64,000 nt of DNA from Pseudarthrobacter oxydans (GCF_030812335.1 NZ_JAUSSN010000006.1:1-64000); one strand, 5' to 3'; shown: positions 28,228 to 37,812, counted from the first letter of the stretch. The notes: generated by a model from the letters alone, not told the origin. Translations and numbers: made by a program.

Positions 28228-29973
28228 GTGAGCCCCGATGAAATTACCGGCCAGGCCGTTGAACTGCTGGAAGCCGTCCACCGCGACCTGGCTGCCGCCG
28301 CCCTGCCCCTGGCCCTGCCCGGCTCGGCCGAGGCCCGGCGGGACATCCGCAACGCCCTTGCCCAGCTCGAGGACTACATCCTGCCGCGCTACCGGAGCCT
28401 GGACGCACCCCTGCTGGCCGTCGTGGGCGGTTCCACCGGCGCCGGAAAGTCGACCCTCGTCAACGGGCTCGTCGGGCACGCCGTCACCCGCGCCGGTGCC
28501 ATCCGGCCCACCACGCGCCAGCCCATCCTGCTGCACCACCCCGCCGACGGACGCTGGTTCGAGGACCAGCGGGTCCTGCCGAGCCTGAGCCGGATCCGCG
28601 GCACGGTGAACCGCGAGGCGCTGCCCGCCAGCCAGGCCGGTCCCACTCCTGACCCTGCCGCCATCACCTCCCTGGTGCTGGTCGCCGATGCAGCGGTGCC
28701 GCAGGGAATCGCGCTGCTGGACGCTCCCGACGTCGACTCGGTTTCCGCCGACAACCGCAAGCTGGCCGGCCAGTTGCTGGCTGCCGCCGACCTGTGGGTG
28801 TTCGTCACCACCGCCAACCGCTACGCCGACGCCGTTCCGTGGCGCCTGCTGCTGGATGCGGCTTCCCGGGACATCACGGTCGCCGTGGTCCTGGACCGCG
28901 TGCCGGCGGCCGCCGAAGCCGAGGTCAGCGCCGACCTCCGGTCGATGCTCAGCAGGGAGGGCCTGGGCGGGGCCCGCCTGTTCGTCGTCCCCGAGGCGGC
29001 CCTGGACCACCTGGGGATGCTCCCGCCCGCCGCCGTGGATCCGCTGCGGCTCTGGCTGCAGGAACTCGCCGCGGACGCCGCCGGACGCGCCGACATCGCC
29101 CGCCGGACGCTGAACGGGACCGTCAAGGCCCTGGGGAGCCGTGTCGAGGCGGTGGCGCAGGCCGCCGAAGACCAGGAACACGCCGCCGACGTCCTCGCCG
29201 GGGACGCCCGGGACGCCTACCGGGACGCCGTGGCCAGAATCCTGGAGGCCACCCGTGACGGCGCCCTGCTGCGGGGCGAGGTCCTGGCCCGATGGCAGGA
29301 TTTTGTGGGCACCGGCGAGTTCTTCCGGGCCTTGGAGCAGAACGTTGGCCGCTTCCGCGACCGGGTCGGCGCCTTCTTCCGGGGCGAACCGGCACCGGCG
29401 GTACGGGTGGAGACGGCGATCGAAACCGGCCTGCAGGCCGTCATTATCGATGAGGCCGCCAACGCCGCCGAGGATACGGACGGCCGCTGGCGCTCCGATC
29501 CGGCCGGCCGCCAACTGCTGGGCAGCGACGACCTCTCCGGAACCTCCGACGGTTTCGCCGAGAAGGCTGCCGCCGAGATCCGGGCCTGGCAGGGGAGCCT
29601 CATGGAGCTGATCCGGACCGAGGGCCAGGGAAAGCGGACCCAGGCACGCTGGTTGTCCTTTGGCATCAACGGCCTCGGTGCGGCCCTGATGATCGTGGTC
29701 TTCTCCATGACCGCCGGACTCACCGGGCTGGAGGTCGGCGTCGCCGGTGGAACCGCTGTCGCCGGGCAGCGGCTGCTGGAAGCGGTGTTCGGTGAGGACG
29801 CCGTGCGCCGGCTGGCCAGGACGGCCCGCGAGGATCTCCACACCCGCTGCCAGAGCCTGCTCCGGGACGAACAACAGCGCTTCCTGGCCCGGCTCGAGGT
29901 CTCCGGCGGGGTCGCGCCGGCGGTGCTCGCCGCCCATGCCGCGGCGCTGCGCCGTCTGGCGGCCTCCGCGTGA
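28228..29973 (+). CDS. Dynamin-like GTPase, first of a tandem pair
   Basis: 581 residues from the GTG at 28228, chosen because CATGAT ends 6 nt upstream; longer frames would run back toward the tRNA terminator. A GTPase domain begins near 65 with P-loop GGSTGAGKSTLVNGLVG, and LLDAPDVDSVSADNR near 170 is the DxxG-type switch block. A long helical region with coiled-coil character follows (about 280-460), then a hydrophobic segment near 475-500 (LGAALMIVVFSMTAGLTG) and a basic helical tail. This is the layout of dynamin-family or YfjP-like GTPases acting on membranes. The next gene overlaps by four bases and encodes a second GTPase, so the two probably work as a hetero-pair. Cellular role unknown. 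Confidence 0.8.
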   Translation: MSPDEITGQAVELLEAVHRDLAAAALPLALPGSAEARRDIRNALAQLEDYILPRYRSLDAPLLAVVGGSTGAGKSTLVNGLVGHAVTRAGAIRPTTRQPILLHHPADGRWFEDQRVLPSLSRIRGTVNREALPASQAGPTPDPAAITSLVLVADAAVPQGIALLDAPDVDSVSADNRKLAGQLLAAADLWVFVTTANRYADAVPWRLLLDAASRDITVAVVLDRVPAAAEAEVSADLRSMLSREGLGGARLFVVPEAALDHLGMLPPAAVDPLRLWLQELAADAAGRADIARRTLNGTVKALGSRVEAVAQAAEDQEHAADVLAGDARDAYRDAVARILEATRDGALLRGEVLARWQDFVGTGEFFRALEQNVGRFRDRVGAFFRGEPAPAVRVETAIETGLQAVIIDEAANAAEDTDGRWRSDPAGRQLLGSDDLSGTSDGFAEKAAAEIRAWQGSLMELIRTEGQGKRTQARWLSFGINGLGAALMIVVFSMTAGLTGLEVGVAGGTAVAGQRLLEAVFGEDAVRRLARTAREDLHTRCQSLLRDEQQRFLARLEVSGGVAPAVLAAHAAALRRLAASA

Positions 29974-31586
29974 GCCGCCATGGCGCCGCCGCCGAGGCCT
30001 CCCGTCTGGACCGCCGGCTTGAGGCCCTGAACGAGGCCCGCGAACTGGCCGGCGGGGCGCTCCCGGACGACGTCCTGGACGGTGTGCTCCAGGTGCTGGA
30101 CCGGGCCAGTTCGCGGCGCTCCCTGTCCGCGGACCACACCGTCGTCGGATTCTTCGGGGCCACCGGCAGCGGCAAGTCGTCCCTGTTCAACGCCGTCAGC
30201 GGCGAGGACATCGCGACGGCGGCCGCCCGGCGGCCAACGACCTCCGAGCCGCTCGCCGGCATCTGGGGCGCCGAGGGCAGCGACGAGCTGCTGGACTGGC
30301 TGGAAGTGCGCAACCGGCACCACGCCAGCCCGGTACCCGGTTTCGCCGACGACGGCACGGGCCTGATCCTCCTGGATCTCCCCGACTTCGACTCCACCCG
30401 GGCGGCCAACCGCGAGATCGTGGAGCGGATGGTGGGACTCGTCGACGTCCTGGTCTGGGTGCTCGATCCGCAAAAGTACGCCGACGCCGCGGTGCACAAC
30501 GATTTCCTCGCTCCGCTGGCCTCCCACGGCGCCGTAACCCTGGTGGTGCTGAACCAGATAGACCGGCTTCCGGACCGGGATATTCCCCCGGTGCTGGAGT
30601 CCCTGAAAGCCATCCTGGCGCGGGACGGGCTGGGCAAAGTGCAGGTCATTGGCGCCTCCGCCGTGGTGGGAACCGGCGTGGACAAGGTCCGGGACGCCAT
30701 CCGGCAGGTGGCAACGCAGCGGCAGGCCCAGTCCCAGCGCCTCGGCGCCGATGTCACGCGGGCCTGCGCCCGGCTCGCCGAGGCATCCGGAGCGGGGGAG
30801 CCGGCCGGGGTCAAAGCGGGGTCAAAGACCCGGCTGGCCGAAGAACTGGCGGTCGCGGCCAACGTCCCGCTCGTCGCGGAAGCCGTCGTCCGGTCGTACC
30901 AGCTGGAGTCGACCCGCCGCACCGGCTGGCCCGTGACCCGCTGGCTGGTCCGCTTCCGGCCCGACCCGCTGCGCCGGCTCAATCTGCGCCGGGAGGGATC
31001 CCGGCCCGACCTGAACCGCACCTCGCTGCCCCCCGCAGGCGCCCCGGAGCGGGCCCGCACGGATGCCGCCGTCCGGGAATTTGCCGATGCCGCTTCCGAC
31101 GGCGCCCCCGGCCCCTGGCGGGCCGTCATCCGCGGCGCCGCCCGGGAGGGCCGCGAGCAGCTGCCCGATGCGCTGGACCAGGCCATCGCGGCCACGGATC
31201 TGAAGGCCGCGGGCAAGGCCTGGTGGTGGACGCCGTTCAACACCGTGCAGTGGCTGGCGCTGCTGACGGCCCTGGGCGGTTTCGCCTGGCTCGGCGTGCT
31301 CGCCGCGCTGGGCTATTTCCAGCTCCCCGTCCCGGAGGTCCCGCTGGTCCAGGGCTGGCCTGTGCCGACCGTGATGATCGCCGGCGGCGCACTGTTCGGG
31401 ATCGTCCTGGCCATCCTCGCGAAGGTCATCGCAGGAGCCGCTGCCCGCGCCCGGGGCGCGGCGGCGCGGAAGCGGCTCAAGGCGTCCGTCGCGGCCGTGG
31501 CGGAGGATTATGTGGTAGAGCCGGTGGAGCTTGAGGTCAGCCGGCTGGCATCCTTCCACAGGGCCCTGCAGGCGGCGGCGCGCTGA
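29970..31586 (+). CDS. Membrane GTPase, second of a tandem pair
   Basis: 538 residues from a GTG overlapping the previous stop (GTGA). P-loop GATGSGKSSLFNAVSG is near 62, the switch block LLDLPDFDSTRAANRE near 135, and VVLNQIDRLPDRD, the NKxD-equivalent with Asn-Gln-Ile-Asp, near 192. Two strong transmembrane helices lie near 425-450 and 465-490 (LLTALGGFAWLGVLAALGYF; MIAGGALFGIVLAILAKVIAG). The soluble GTPase end is probably cytoplasmic. Homologues I know of are annotated as YfjP-like or 50S-binding GTPases without proven function. No partner genes other than the first GTPase are adjacent. Confidence 0.82.
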   Translation: MSRHGAAAEASRLDRRLEALNEARELAGGALPDDVLDGVLQVLDRASSRRSLSADHTVVGFFGATGSGKSSLFNAVSGEDIATAAARRPTTSEPLAGIWGAEGSDELLDWLEVRNRHHASPVPGFADDGTGLILLDLPDFDSTRAANREIVERMVGLVDVLVWVLDPQKYADAAVHNDFLAPLASHGAVTLVVLNQIDRLPDRDIPPVLESLKAILARDGLGKVQVIGASAVVGTGVDKVRDAIRQVATQRQAQSQRLGADVTRACARLAEASGAGEPAGVKAGSKTRLAEELAVAANVPLVAEAVVRSYQLESTRRTGWPVTRWLVRFRPDPLRRLNLRREGSRPDLNRTSLPPAGAPERARTDAAVREFADAASDGAPGPWRAVIRGAAREGREQLPDALDQAIAATDLKAAGKAWWWTPFNTVQWLALLTALGGFAWLGVLAALGYFQLPVPEVPLVQGWPVPTVMIAGGALFGIVLAILAKVIAGAAARARGAAARKRLKASVAAVAEDYVVEPVELEVSRLASFHRALQAAAR

Positions 31587-31697
31587 CCGTTCCCCGCCCG
31601 TGCCGCGCAGCCAGGCCAGGCCACCGTGCGCCTACGCCCGCGCCGGTCTGCCGTGGTGCTGCGCCAACAGCAGCGCTTCGGCTGCCGTGGGGGGCGC

Positions 31698-32234
31698 TTA
31701 CAGTTGCGCCGCGGCGTCACGGACCTTGATCATGGTGCGCAGGTTGCGGGTGGTGGTGGACGCCTTGTACTTCGGCTTCGAGGACAGCTTGCTGAACGGA
31801 CTGTCCAGCGTGCCGCCGGCGGGCGCCAGCCAGGCCAGGGCCTCCGGACCCAGCATGGTCACCTGCGCGCCGTCCAGGGCGCTGCCGGCGTCATACAGCC
31901 CGGCCAGCACGTCGGCGTCCGAGCCGAGCGTGAGGTAGGTGTGGGTGGACGCGTCGTCCGCGGGGTAGGGGCACGCCGCCACCAGTTCGCCCACCCGGTC
32001 CGCGGCCAGGACCACCACCCACGCGTCATAGCCGAAGGACTCCCGGAGACAGGCTTCGAATTCCTTCTTCACGCCGGCGGGGGACAGCTCGCTGGTCAGC
32101 ACAACATTTCCACTGGCGAGCAGCGTCTTCACGTCCGAAAACGGACGGGACGTCAGGGCTGCCTTCAGATCGGCCATTCTGATGGTGATGCCGGCAACGT
32201 TGACCCCGCGCAGGAACACCGCATAACTGCTCAT
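31698..32234 (-). CDS. DUF1697 family protein
   Basis: 178 residues. The family signature is clear: YAVFLRGVNVAG at the start, then KTLLASGNVVLTS near 40, and YKASTTTRNLRTMIKV near the end. DUF1697 proteins are small cytoplasmic alpha/beta proteins of unknown function. It ends about 110 bp from the convergent GTPase gene and begins 17 nt downstream of the IclR regulator gene on the same strand, so it may be cotranscribed with it. Confidence 0.9.
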   Translation of the reverse strand: MSSYAVFLRGVNVAGITIRMADLKAALTSRPFSDVKTLLASGNVVLTSELSPAGVKKEFEACLRESFGYDAWVVVLAADRVGELVAACPYPADDASTHTYLTLGSDADVLAGLYDAGSALDGAQVTMLGPEALAWLAPAGGTLDSPFSKLSSKPKYKASTTTRNLRTMIKVRDAAAQL

Positions 32235-32251
32235 GCGGACAGCCTATGCCG

Positions 32252-32971
32252 CTAATCGTTGGTTTTGCGCAGCGCCTCGGTCAGCACGCGGGCCGCGTTG
32301 CAGACCACTTCGGCGTGCAGCCGGCCGGGCTGGCGGGTCAGGCGCTCGATCGGACCGGAGATCGACACCGCGGCGATGACCCGGCCGGAGGGACCGCGCA
32401 CGGGGGCCGACACGGAGGCGACCCCCGGCTCGCGTTCGCCGAGGCTCTGGCCCCAGCCCCGCCGTCTTACTCCGGCGAGGACGGTGGGCGTGAAGCGGGC
32501 GGACTGGAGGCCTTCCAGGAGCCGGTCGTGGTCCTCCCAGGCCAGCAGCACCTGGGCGGCGGAGCCGGCCTTCATGGACAACTGGGTGCCGACCGGAATG
32601 GTGTCGCGCAGGCCGATGGGCCGCTCGGCGGACGCCACACAGACCCGCCAGTCACCCTGCCGGCGGAAGATCTGGGCGCTTTCGCCGGTGGCATCGCGCA
32701 ACTGCATCAGGACCGGTCCGGCGGAGGCGATCAGGCGGTCCTCGCCGGCCGCGGAGGCGAGCTCCACGAGGCGGCTGCCCAGGACAAATCGGCCCTGGAT
32801 GTCGCGGCTGACCAGCCGGTGGTGGACCAGCGCCAGCGCCAGCCGGTGCACGGTCGGCCTCGCCAATCCCGTGGCCGCAACAAGCTGCGCCAGGGTGGTA
32901 GGGCCAGCCTCAAGTGCGTCAAGCACATGGGCCGCTTTATCGATGACACCGACTCCACTAGAATTGTCCAT
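32252..32971 (-). CDS. IclR family regulator, probable LtbR/LeuR-type repressor of leu genes
   Basis: 239 residues from the ATG at 32971; an upstream in-frame start at 32992 would run into the operator, and CAATAT ends 6 nt before the chosen ATG. The N-terminal winged helix (about 8-65: GVIDKAAHVLDALE, TLAQLVAATGLARPTVHRLA) and the C-terminal IclR effector domain (about 80-235) are complete. It is divergent from leuCD, the context of Corynebacterium LtbR, which represses leuCD, leuB and trp genes. A CAGATAATGAGAC site lies between the two genes. The regulon is inferred from matching motifs before ilvD, ilvB and leuB. Confidence 0.88.
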   Translation of the reverse strand: MDNSSGVGVIDKAAHVLDALEAGPTTLAQLVAATGLARPTVHRLALALVHHRLVSRDIQGRFVLGSRLVELASAAGEDRLIASAGPVLMQLRDATGESAQIFRRQGDWRVCVASAERPIGLRDTIPVGTQLSMKAGSAAQVLLAWEDHDRLLEGLQSARFTPTVLAGVRRRGWGQSLGEREPGVASVSAPVRGPSGRVIAAVSISGPIERLTRQPGRLHAEVVCNAARVLTEALRKTND

Positions 32972-32985
32972 GTAATGATATTGCC

Positions 32986-32998
32986 GTCTCATTATCTG
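32986..32998 (-). promoter_or_regulatory. Putative LtbR operator between IclR gene and leuC
   Basis: On the minus strand CAGATAATGAGAC matches 10 of 12 positions of the recalled LtbR operator. It lies 15 nt upstream of the IclR start, so autoregulation and control of the divergent leuCD are both possible. Confidence 0.6.
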
Positions 32999-33095
32999 AG
33001 ATGCAAGTCAACTCGCTGGCGCATTACGCGGGAGTGCTGATTCAGTGGAGAGAACAAGCCGGCAAGTACGGACACCGCAGTGAAGGGAGCAGGCC

Positions 33096-34550
33096 GTGGC
33101 AAAGACACTGGCCGAGAAAGTCTGGGACGCGCACGTGGTGCGCAAAGGCGACGGCGAAGGAGCCAATGCCCAGCCCGACCTTCTTTTCATCGACCTCCAC
33201 CTGGTGCACGAGGTGACCTCGCCGCAGGCCTTTGAGGGACTGCGGCTGGCCGGGCGCCCGCTGCGCCGGCCGGACCTCACCATTGCCACCGAGGACCACA
33301 ACACTCCGACGCTGGACATCGACAAGCCCATTGCCGACCTCACCAGCCGCACGCAGATCCAGACGCTGCGCAACAACTGCCAGGAATTCGGTGTCCGCCT
33401 CCATTCGCTCGGCGACGCCGAACAGGGGATCGTCCACGTCGTGGGCCCGCAGCTGGGCCTCACCCAGCCCGGCATGACCGTGGTCTGCGGCGACTCGCAC
33501 ACCTCCACCCACGGCGCGTTCGGCGCCCTGGCGATGGGCATCGGCACCTCCGAGGTGGAGCACGTCATGGCCACCCAGACGCTGTCGCTGAAGCCTTTCA
33601 AAACCATGGCCATCAACGTCGAGGGCACCCTGCGTCCCGGTGTTTCCGCCAAGGACATCATCTTGGCCGTGATCGCCAAGATCGGCACCGGCGGAGGCCA
33701 GGGCTACGTGCTGGAGTACCGCGGCTCCGCGATCCGGGCGCTGTCCATGGAAGCCCGGATGACCATCTGCAACATGTCCATCGAAGCCGGCGCCCGCGCC
33801 GGACTCGTCGCCCCGGACCAGACCACCTACGACTACATGTTCGGCCGCCCGCATGCGCCACAGGGCGCCGAGTGGGATGCCGCCGTCGAGTACTGGAACA
33901 CCCTGCGCTCCGAGGACGACGCGACGTTCGATGTCCAGGTGGACCTCGACGCCGACATGCTGGAACCCTTCGTGACCTGGGGAACCAACCCCGGCCAGGG
34001 CGTGTCCCTGTCCGCCAGGGTGCCCTCGCCCGAGGACTTCGGCGACGAGAACGCCAAGGCCGCGGCGGAACGCGCGCTGCAGTACATGGGCCTCGAAGCC
34101 GGCACCCCGATGAAGGACATCCGGGTGGACACGGTCTTCCTGGGCTCCTGCACCAACTCCCGGATGGAGGACCTCCGTGCCGCCGCGGACATCATCCGCG
34201 GCCGCACCAAGGACCCCAACATCCGGATGCTGGTGGTTCCCGGCTCCGCCCGCGTCCGCCTCGAGGCCGAGGCCGAGGGCCTGGACAAGGTCTTCAAGGA
34301 CTTCGGCGCCGAATGGCGCTTCGCCGGCTGCTCCATGTGCCTGGGCATGAACCCGGACCAGCTGGAACCGGGGGAGCGCTGCGCGTCCACCTCCAACCGC
34401 AACTTTGAGGGCCGCCAGGGCAAAGGCGGGCGCACCCACTTGGTCTCCCCGGTGGTGGCAGCGGCGACGGCGGTGCGCGGCACGCTGAGCTCGCCGTCGG
34501 ACCTGGACCCCGCGCCCGAGTCCGCCGCCATCCGCACCGACGCCGCCTAG
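33096..34550 (+). CDS. leuC: 3-isopropylmalate dehydratase large subunit
   Basis: 484 residues from a GTG preceded by GAAGGGAG. With LeuD it isomerises 2-isopropylmalate to 3-isopropylmalate. Aconitase-family motifs: [12 protein letters not shown] near 65, [15 protein letters not shown] near 130, and the [4Fe-4S] cysteines in [14 protein letters not shown] near 350 and GCSMCLGMN near 410. The C-terminal tail ([12 protein letters not shown] and after) is typical. leuD starts 9 bp later, so the pair is one operon, divergent from the IclR gene. Confidence 0.97.
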   Translation: MAKTLAEKVWDAHVVRKGDGEGANAQPDLLFIDLHLVHEVTSPQAFEGLRLAGRPLRRPDLTIATEDHNTPTLDIDKPIADLTSRTQIQTLRNNCQEFGVRLHSLGDAEQGIVHVVGPQLGLTQPGMTVVCGDSHTSTHGAFGALAMGIGTSEVEHVMATQTLSLKPFKTMAINVEGTLRPGVSAKDIILAVIAKIGTGGGQGYVLEYRGSAIRALSMEARMTICNMSIEAGARAGLVAPDQTTYDYMFGRPHAPQGAEWDAAVEYWNTLRSEDDATFDVQVDLDADMLEPFVTWGTNPGQGVSLSARVPSPEDFGDENAKAAAERALQYMGLEAGTPMKDIRVDTVFLGSCTNSRMEDLRAAADIIRGRTKDPNIRMLVVPGSARVRLEAEAEGLDKVFKDFGAEWRFAGCSMCLGMNPDQLEPGERCASTSNRNFEGRQGKGGRTHLVSPVVAAATAVRGTLSSPSDLDPAPESAAIRTDAA

Positions 34551-34559
34551 GAGATCGCC

Positions 34560-35162
34560 ATGGAAAAGTTCACCACCCACACCGGCATCGGCGTCCCGCT
34601 GCGCCAAAGCAATGTCGACACGGACCAGATCATCCCGGCCGTGTACCTCAAGCGCATCACGCGCACCGGTTTCGAGGACGCGCTCTTTGCGGCCTGGCGC
34701 AAGGACCCGGCGTTCATCCTGAACCAGGAGCCGTTCAACGCGGGCTCCGTCCTGGTGGCCGGACCCGACTTCGGCACCGGATCGTCCCGCGAGCACGCCG
34801 TCTGGGCGCTCAAGGACTACGGATTCAAGACCGTGCTGTCCTCACGCTTCGCCGACATCTTCCGGGGAAACTCCGGCAAGCAGGGCCTGCTCGCCGCGGA
34901 ACTGGCCCAGGATGACATCGAGCTCATCTGGAAGGAACTGGAGAACGCCCCGGGCACGGCGGTCACCGTGGACCTCCTCTCCAAGACGGTCCAGTGCGGC
35001 AACATCGTGGCACCGTTTGAGATTGACGACTACACCCGCTGGCGCCTGCTCGAGGGCCTGGACGACATTGGCCTGACCCTCAAGCACGAGGAAGACATCA
35101 CCGCGTTCGAGGCCACCCGGCCGGCGTTCATGCCCAAGACCCTGCCGGCCAGACTGTCCTGA
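34560..35162 (+). CDS. leuD: 3-isopropylmalate dehydratase small subunit
   Basis: 200 residues, with AGGAGA before the ATG. The swivel domain that completes the LeuCD active site. Motifs: [14 protein letters not shown] near 20, [21 protein letters not shown] near 68 and the mobile block [16 protein letters not shown] near 105. Length is normal. A perfect 19-bp terminator hairpin follows about 25 nt after the stop. Confidence 0.97.
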   Translation: MEKFTTHTGIGVPLRQSNVDTDQIIPAVYLKRITRTGFEDALFAAWRKDPAFILNQEPFNAGSVLVAGPDFGTGSSREHAVWALKDYGFKTVLSSRFADIFRGNSGKQGLLAAELAQDDIELIWKELENAPGTAVTVDLLSKTVQCGNIVAPFEIDDYTRWRLLEGLDDIGLTLKHEEDITAFEATRPAFMPKTLPARLS

Positions 35163-35187
35163 CCGGCCCGCCCCACCTTCACTGCAG

Positions 35188-35235
35188 CGCGGGGATCCTT
35201 CCATGGTTGTCACACACCATGGAAGGATCCCCGCG
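35188..35235. terminator. Bidirectional terminator between leuD and PIG-L gene
   Basis: The 19-bp arms CGCGGGGATCCTTCCATGG (35188-35206) and its exact reverse complement (35217-35235) surround a 10-nt loop. TTGCTTTGTTTT follows on the plus strand. It lies between convergent genes and can serve both. Confidence 0.85.
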
Positions 35236-35262
35236 TTGCTTTGTTTTCGACGGCGGTCGGCG

Positions 35263-37506
35263 TCAATTCGCGTAGGCCTGGAATTCGGCGAGCCCGACGT
35301 TTCTGGTGGTGCCGCTGACGGTGGTGACGGTCAGCCGCACGCTGGTGGTGGCGCGGCCGGTGAAGCTGATGGTGGTTGCCTGCCCTGCATTGTCCAGAGC
35401 GGGGACCGCGACGGTGCTTCCGTCGGAGAAGGTCAGGGTGCCGCCGGTGACCTGGTCGTTGCTGTTGGGCCGGTCGTAGAGCACGACCCGGTTCAGGGTG
35501 ACGGCGGCGGGGAAGGCGAGGTCGAGGTAGCTGCCGGCTTTGCCGCCGACGGTCGCCCATTCCCGGGTGGCGTCGACCGGGTAGCCGGCGATGACGCCGT
35601 CGACCGCCTTCACGGCGGTCTGGCCCGAGGTCGTGTTCTGGGAACTGGCCGTGACCGATGCCGAGGCCGCGACGTTGCTGGCGGTGGGAGCGGGGGCGGG
35701 TGCGGGAGCCGGGGCCGGCGCGGGCGCCGCTGTGCCTGGGTAGGCCTGGAGTTCGGCGAGTCCGACGTTCTTGGTGGTGCTGCTGACGGTCGTGACGGTC
35801 AGCCGCAGGCTTGTCGTGGCGGTGTCGGGGAAGCTGATGCCGGTCGCCTGTCCGGCGTTGTCCAGGGCCGGCACCGGGACGGTGGTTCCGTCGGAGAAGG
35901 TCAGGGTGCCGCCGGTGATTTGGTCGCTGGCGTTGGGCCGGTCATAGAGCACGACCCGGTTGAGGGTGACGGCGGACGGGAAGGCGAGGTTGAGGTAGCT
36001 GCCGGCTTTGCCGCCGACGGTGGCCCATTCCCGGGTGGCGTCGACCGGGTGACCTGCGATGACTCCGTCGACCGCCTTCACTGCGGTCTGGCCCGAGGCC
36101 GTGTTCTGGGAACTGGCCGTGACCGATGCCAAGGCCGCAACGTTGCTGGCGGTGGGAGCGGGGGCCGCGGTGCCGGGGAAGGCCTGCAGTTCGGCGAGTC
36201 CGACGTTCTTGGTGGTGCCGCTGACGGTCGTGACGGTCAGCCGCAGGCTCGTGGTGGCGCGGTCGGGGAAGCTGATGCTGGTCGCCTGGCCGGCGTTGTC
36301 CAGTGCCGGTACCGGGACGGTGGTTCCGTCGGAGAAGGTCAGGGTGCCGCCGGTGATCTGGTCGCTGGCGTTGGGCCGGTCGAAGAGCACGACCCGGTTG
36401 AGGGTGACGGCGGACGGGAAGGCGAGGTTGAGATAGCTTCCGGCTTTGCCGCCGACGGTGGCCCATTCCCTGGTGGCGTCGATGGGGTGGCCGGCGATGA
36501 CGCCGTCCACGGCCTTCACCGCAGTCTGGCCCGACGTCGTGTTCTGGGAGCTGGCGGTGACCGACGCCGAGGCCGCAACGTTGGCGGGGTCCGGGCCGGC
36601 AGCCGGCGCCGCTGCAGTCGGAGCGACGGTGTAGGACCGGGACAGCCATTTGCCGATCGAATTGTCGGCGCATTCATCGACCGTGGTGCAGGTCTTGGAG
36701 TCATGCTGGGCGTAGACCAGGAAGGCATCGGTCTTGGCCGTCAGATCGGGATCGGCCACATTGGACGGGCGCTGGGAGGTGCCGTAGCCCTGGTAACCGG
36801 TAATCGAGTGGGGTGTGGTGTACTTCTGGTGCGCGCCGAGCACGAGGTAGGCGACGGCGTGGTGGTCGCTGTGGTCTCCGTCGCCGAAGCTGCCGGCGAA
36901 GTCCAGCGTGGAAATCCGGTCCGGCTGGTAGCTGTTCATCAACGCGAGCAGGGTGTCCTGAAGCGCCGGGAGCGTGTACGAGGAGGAGCCGTTGACGGCA
37001 GTGATCGTGCTGATCGCGCCGCTGTAGAGCTTCTGCAGACTCTGGTAACCGTAGTTGGACCCGCCTCTTCCGTCGCGGTAACCGTCCGGCAGCCGCATGA
37101 AGGCCAGCGAGAGCCGCGACGCCCCGTCCAGGGTTGCCACCGGGATCGGGTGCCCGGCGATCCCGGCATCCGCAGTCGTCCAGGAGTCGCCGGTCCCCGC
37201 CAGATGGGCGTAGGCGGCCTTCACCCCGTCCTCGCGCGCGCTCCAGTAGTCCGCGTCGTCATTGGCGTCACCGGCCGTGAGATAAACAGTGCGCACGCAC
37301 AACCCGTCGCGGATGGCCGAGAGGAGCCAGGGGCTCTGAAATATCAGGTCATCATCCTGATGGGCGACGATGTTCATCGCAGTTCCCGCAGGGCAGCCGG
37401 GAGCAGCAGCAGCATTGGGTGCGGTCGCCACTGTCCCGGTGAGCGCGGCGACCAGCGCTGACGCAAGCAGGACTAGGGACCATTGACGAAGCCGGGAAAA
37501 CGGCAT
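35263..37506 (-). CDS. Secreted PIG-L deacetylase with three repeated C-terminal domains
   Basis: 747 residues from the ATG at 37506, favoured because GAGGGTGAG lies just upstream; a GTG 15 nt earlier is also possible. A signal peptide (cut near 37, after NAAAAP) precedes a PIG-L/LmbE domain (about 45-275) with the zinc motif AHQDDDLIF, a variant of AHPDD, and the HxxH pair in DGDHSDHHAVAYL. Three copies of a 137-residue domain follow at about 307-442, 452-588 and 608-745, each with ASASVTASSQNT, REWATVGGKAGSYL and NVGLAELQA. These resemble galactose-binding (F5/8C-like, DUF7402) modules. Deacetylation of a surface amino sugar is inferred. The gene sits alone between leuD and murA. Confidence 0.85.
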   Translation of the reverse strand: MPFSRLRQWSLVLLASALVAALTGTVATAPNAAAAPGCPAGTAMNIVAHQDDDLIFQSPWLLSAIRDGLCVRTVYLTAGDANDDADYWSAREDGVKAAYAHLAGTGDSWTTADAGIAGHPIPVATLDGASRLSLAFMRLPDGYRDGRGGSNYGYQSLQKLYSGAISTITAVNGSSSYTLPALQDTLLALMNSYQPDRISTLDFAGSFGDGDHSDHHAVAYLVLGAHQKYTTPHSITGYQGYGTSQRPSNVADPDLTAKTDAFLVYAQHDSKTCTTVDECADNSIGKWLSRSYTVAPTAAAPAAGPDPANVAASASVTASSQNTTSGQTAVKAVDGVIAGHPIDATREWATVGGKAGSYLNLAFPSAVTLNRVVLFDRPNASDQITGGTLTFSDGTTVPVPALDNAGQATSISFPDRATTSLRLTVTTVSGTTKNVGLAELQAFPGTAAPAPTASNVAALASVTASSQNTASGQTAVKAVDGVIAGHPVDATREWATVGGKAGSYLNLAFPSAVTLNRVVLYDRPNASDQITGGTLTFSDGTTVPVPALDNAGQATGISFPDTATTSLRLTVTTVSSTTKNVGLAELQAYPGTAAPAPAPAPAPAPAPTASNVAASASVTASSQNTTSGQTAVKAVDGVIAGYPVDATREWATVGGKAGSYLDLAFPAAVTLNRVVLYDRPNSNDQVTGGTLTFSDGSTVAVPALDNAGQATTISFTGRATTSVRLTVTTVSGTTRNVGLAEFQAYAN
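35272..36586 (-). repeat. Three near-identical 410-bp tandem repeats in PIG-L gene
   Basis: Units at 36179-36586, 35741-36150 and 35272-35682, joined by Ala/Pro-coding linkers of 28-58 bp. Bases are largely identical between units, more than protein conservation would need, which suggests recent duplication or ongoing gene conversion. Confidence 0.85.
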
Positions 37507-37783
37507 TTGACTCACCCTCACTGGTCATCAAGCAATTGCTCCTGGTGACAACCGAGCTGCCCGTTGCCGCCAGCTCCCACACGAGCCCTTACTGTCGAGG
37601 ATGGTGGCCGTGTGGCACCTCACACCACGAGGGCGGCTACTCGATTAGTCCGCGGCAGCACCCGTCTTTTGCCGCCGGCTACTCGGCCCCGGGACAGGGG
37701 GAAGCAGGTAGCGCGGAACAGCAGACGCTTTGATTTCGACGGCGGCCGCGGCGGCGGCGACGACGACCCGGCGCGCCCTGTAT
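37507..37783. other. Intergenic region, no gene seen
   Basis: About 280 bp between the divergent PIG-L gene and the murA promoter. No convincing coding frame, RNA gene or repeat was seen. It should hold the PIG-L promoter, which I could not place. Confidence 0.5.
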
Positions 37784-37812
37784 TTCAGATCGGTAACGCA
37801 AGCTCCTATGCT
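37784..37812 (+). promoter_or_regulatory. Putative murA promoter
   Basis: TTCAGA (37784-37789) and TATGCT (37807-37812) with a 17-nt spacer. Transcription would start about 45 nt before murA, and GAGGAAA serves as ribosome binding site 6 nt before the ATG. Confidence 0.55.

Noticed and set aside
28129..29937. Minus-strand 602-codon frame opposite the first GTPase
   Set aside because: Antisense to a gene with clear P-loop motifs, and it runs into the tRNA-Glu terminator.
35203..37461. Plus-strand 752-codon frame opposite the PIG-L gene
   Set aside because: The minus-strand gene has a signal peptide, zinc motif and repeats; the plus frame only mirrors the repeats as Gly/Arg/Asp-rich sequence.
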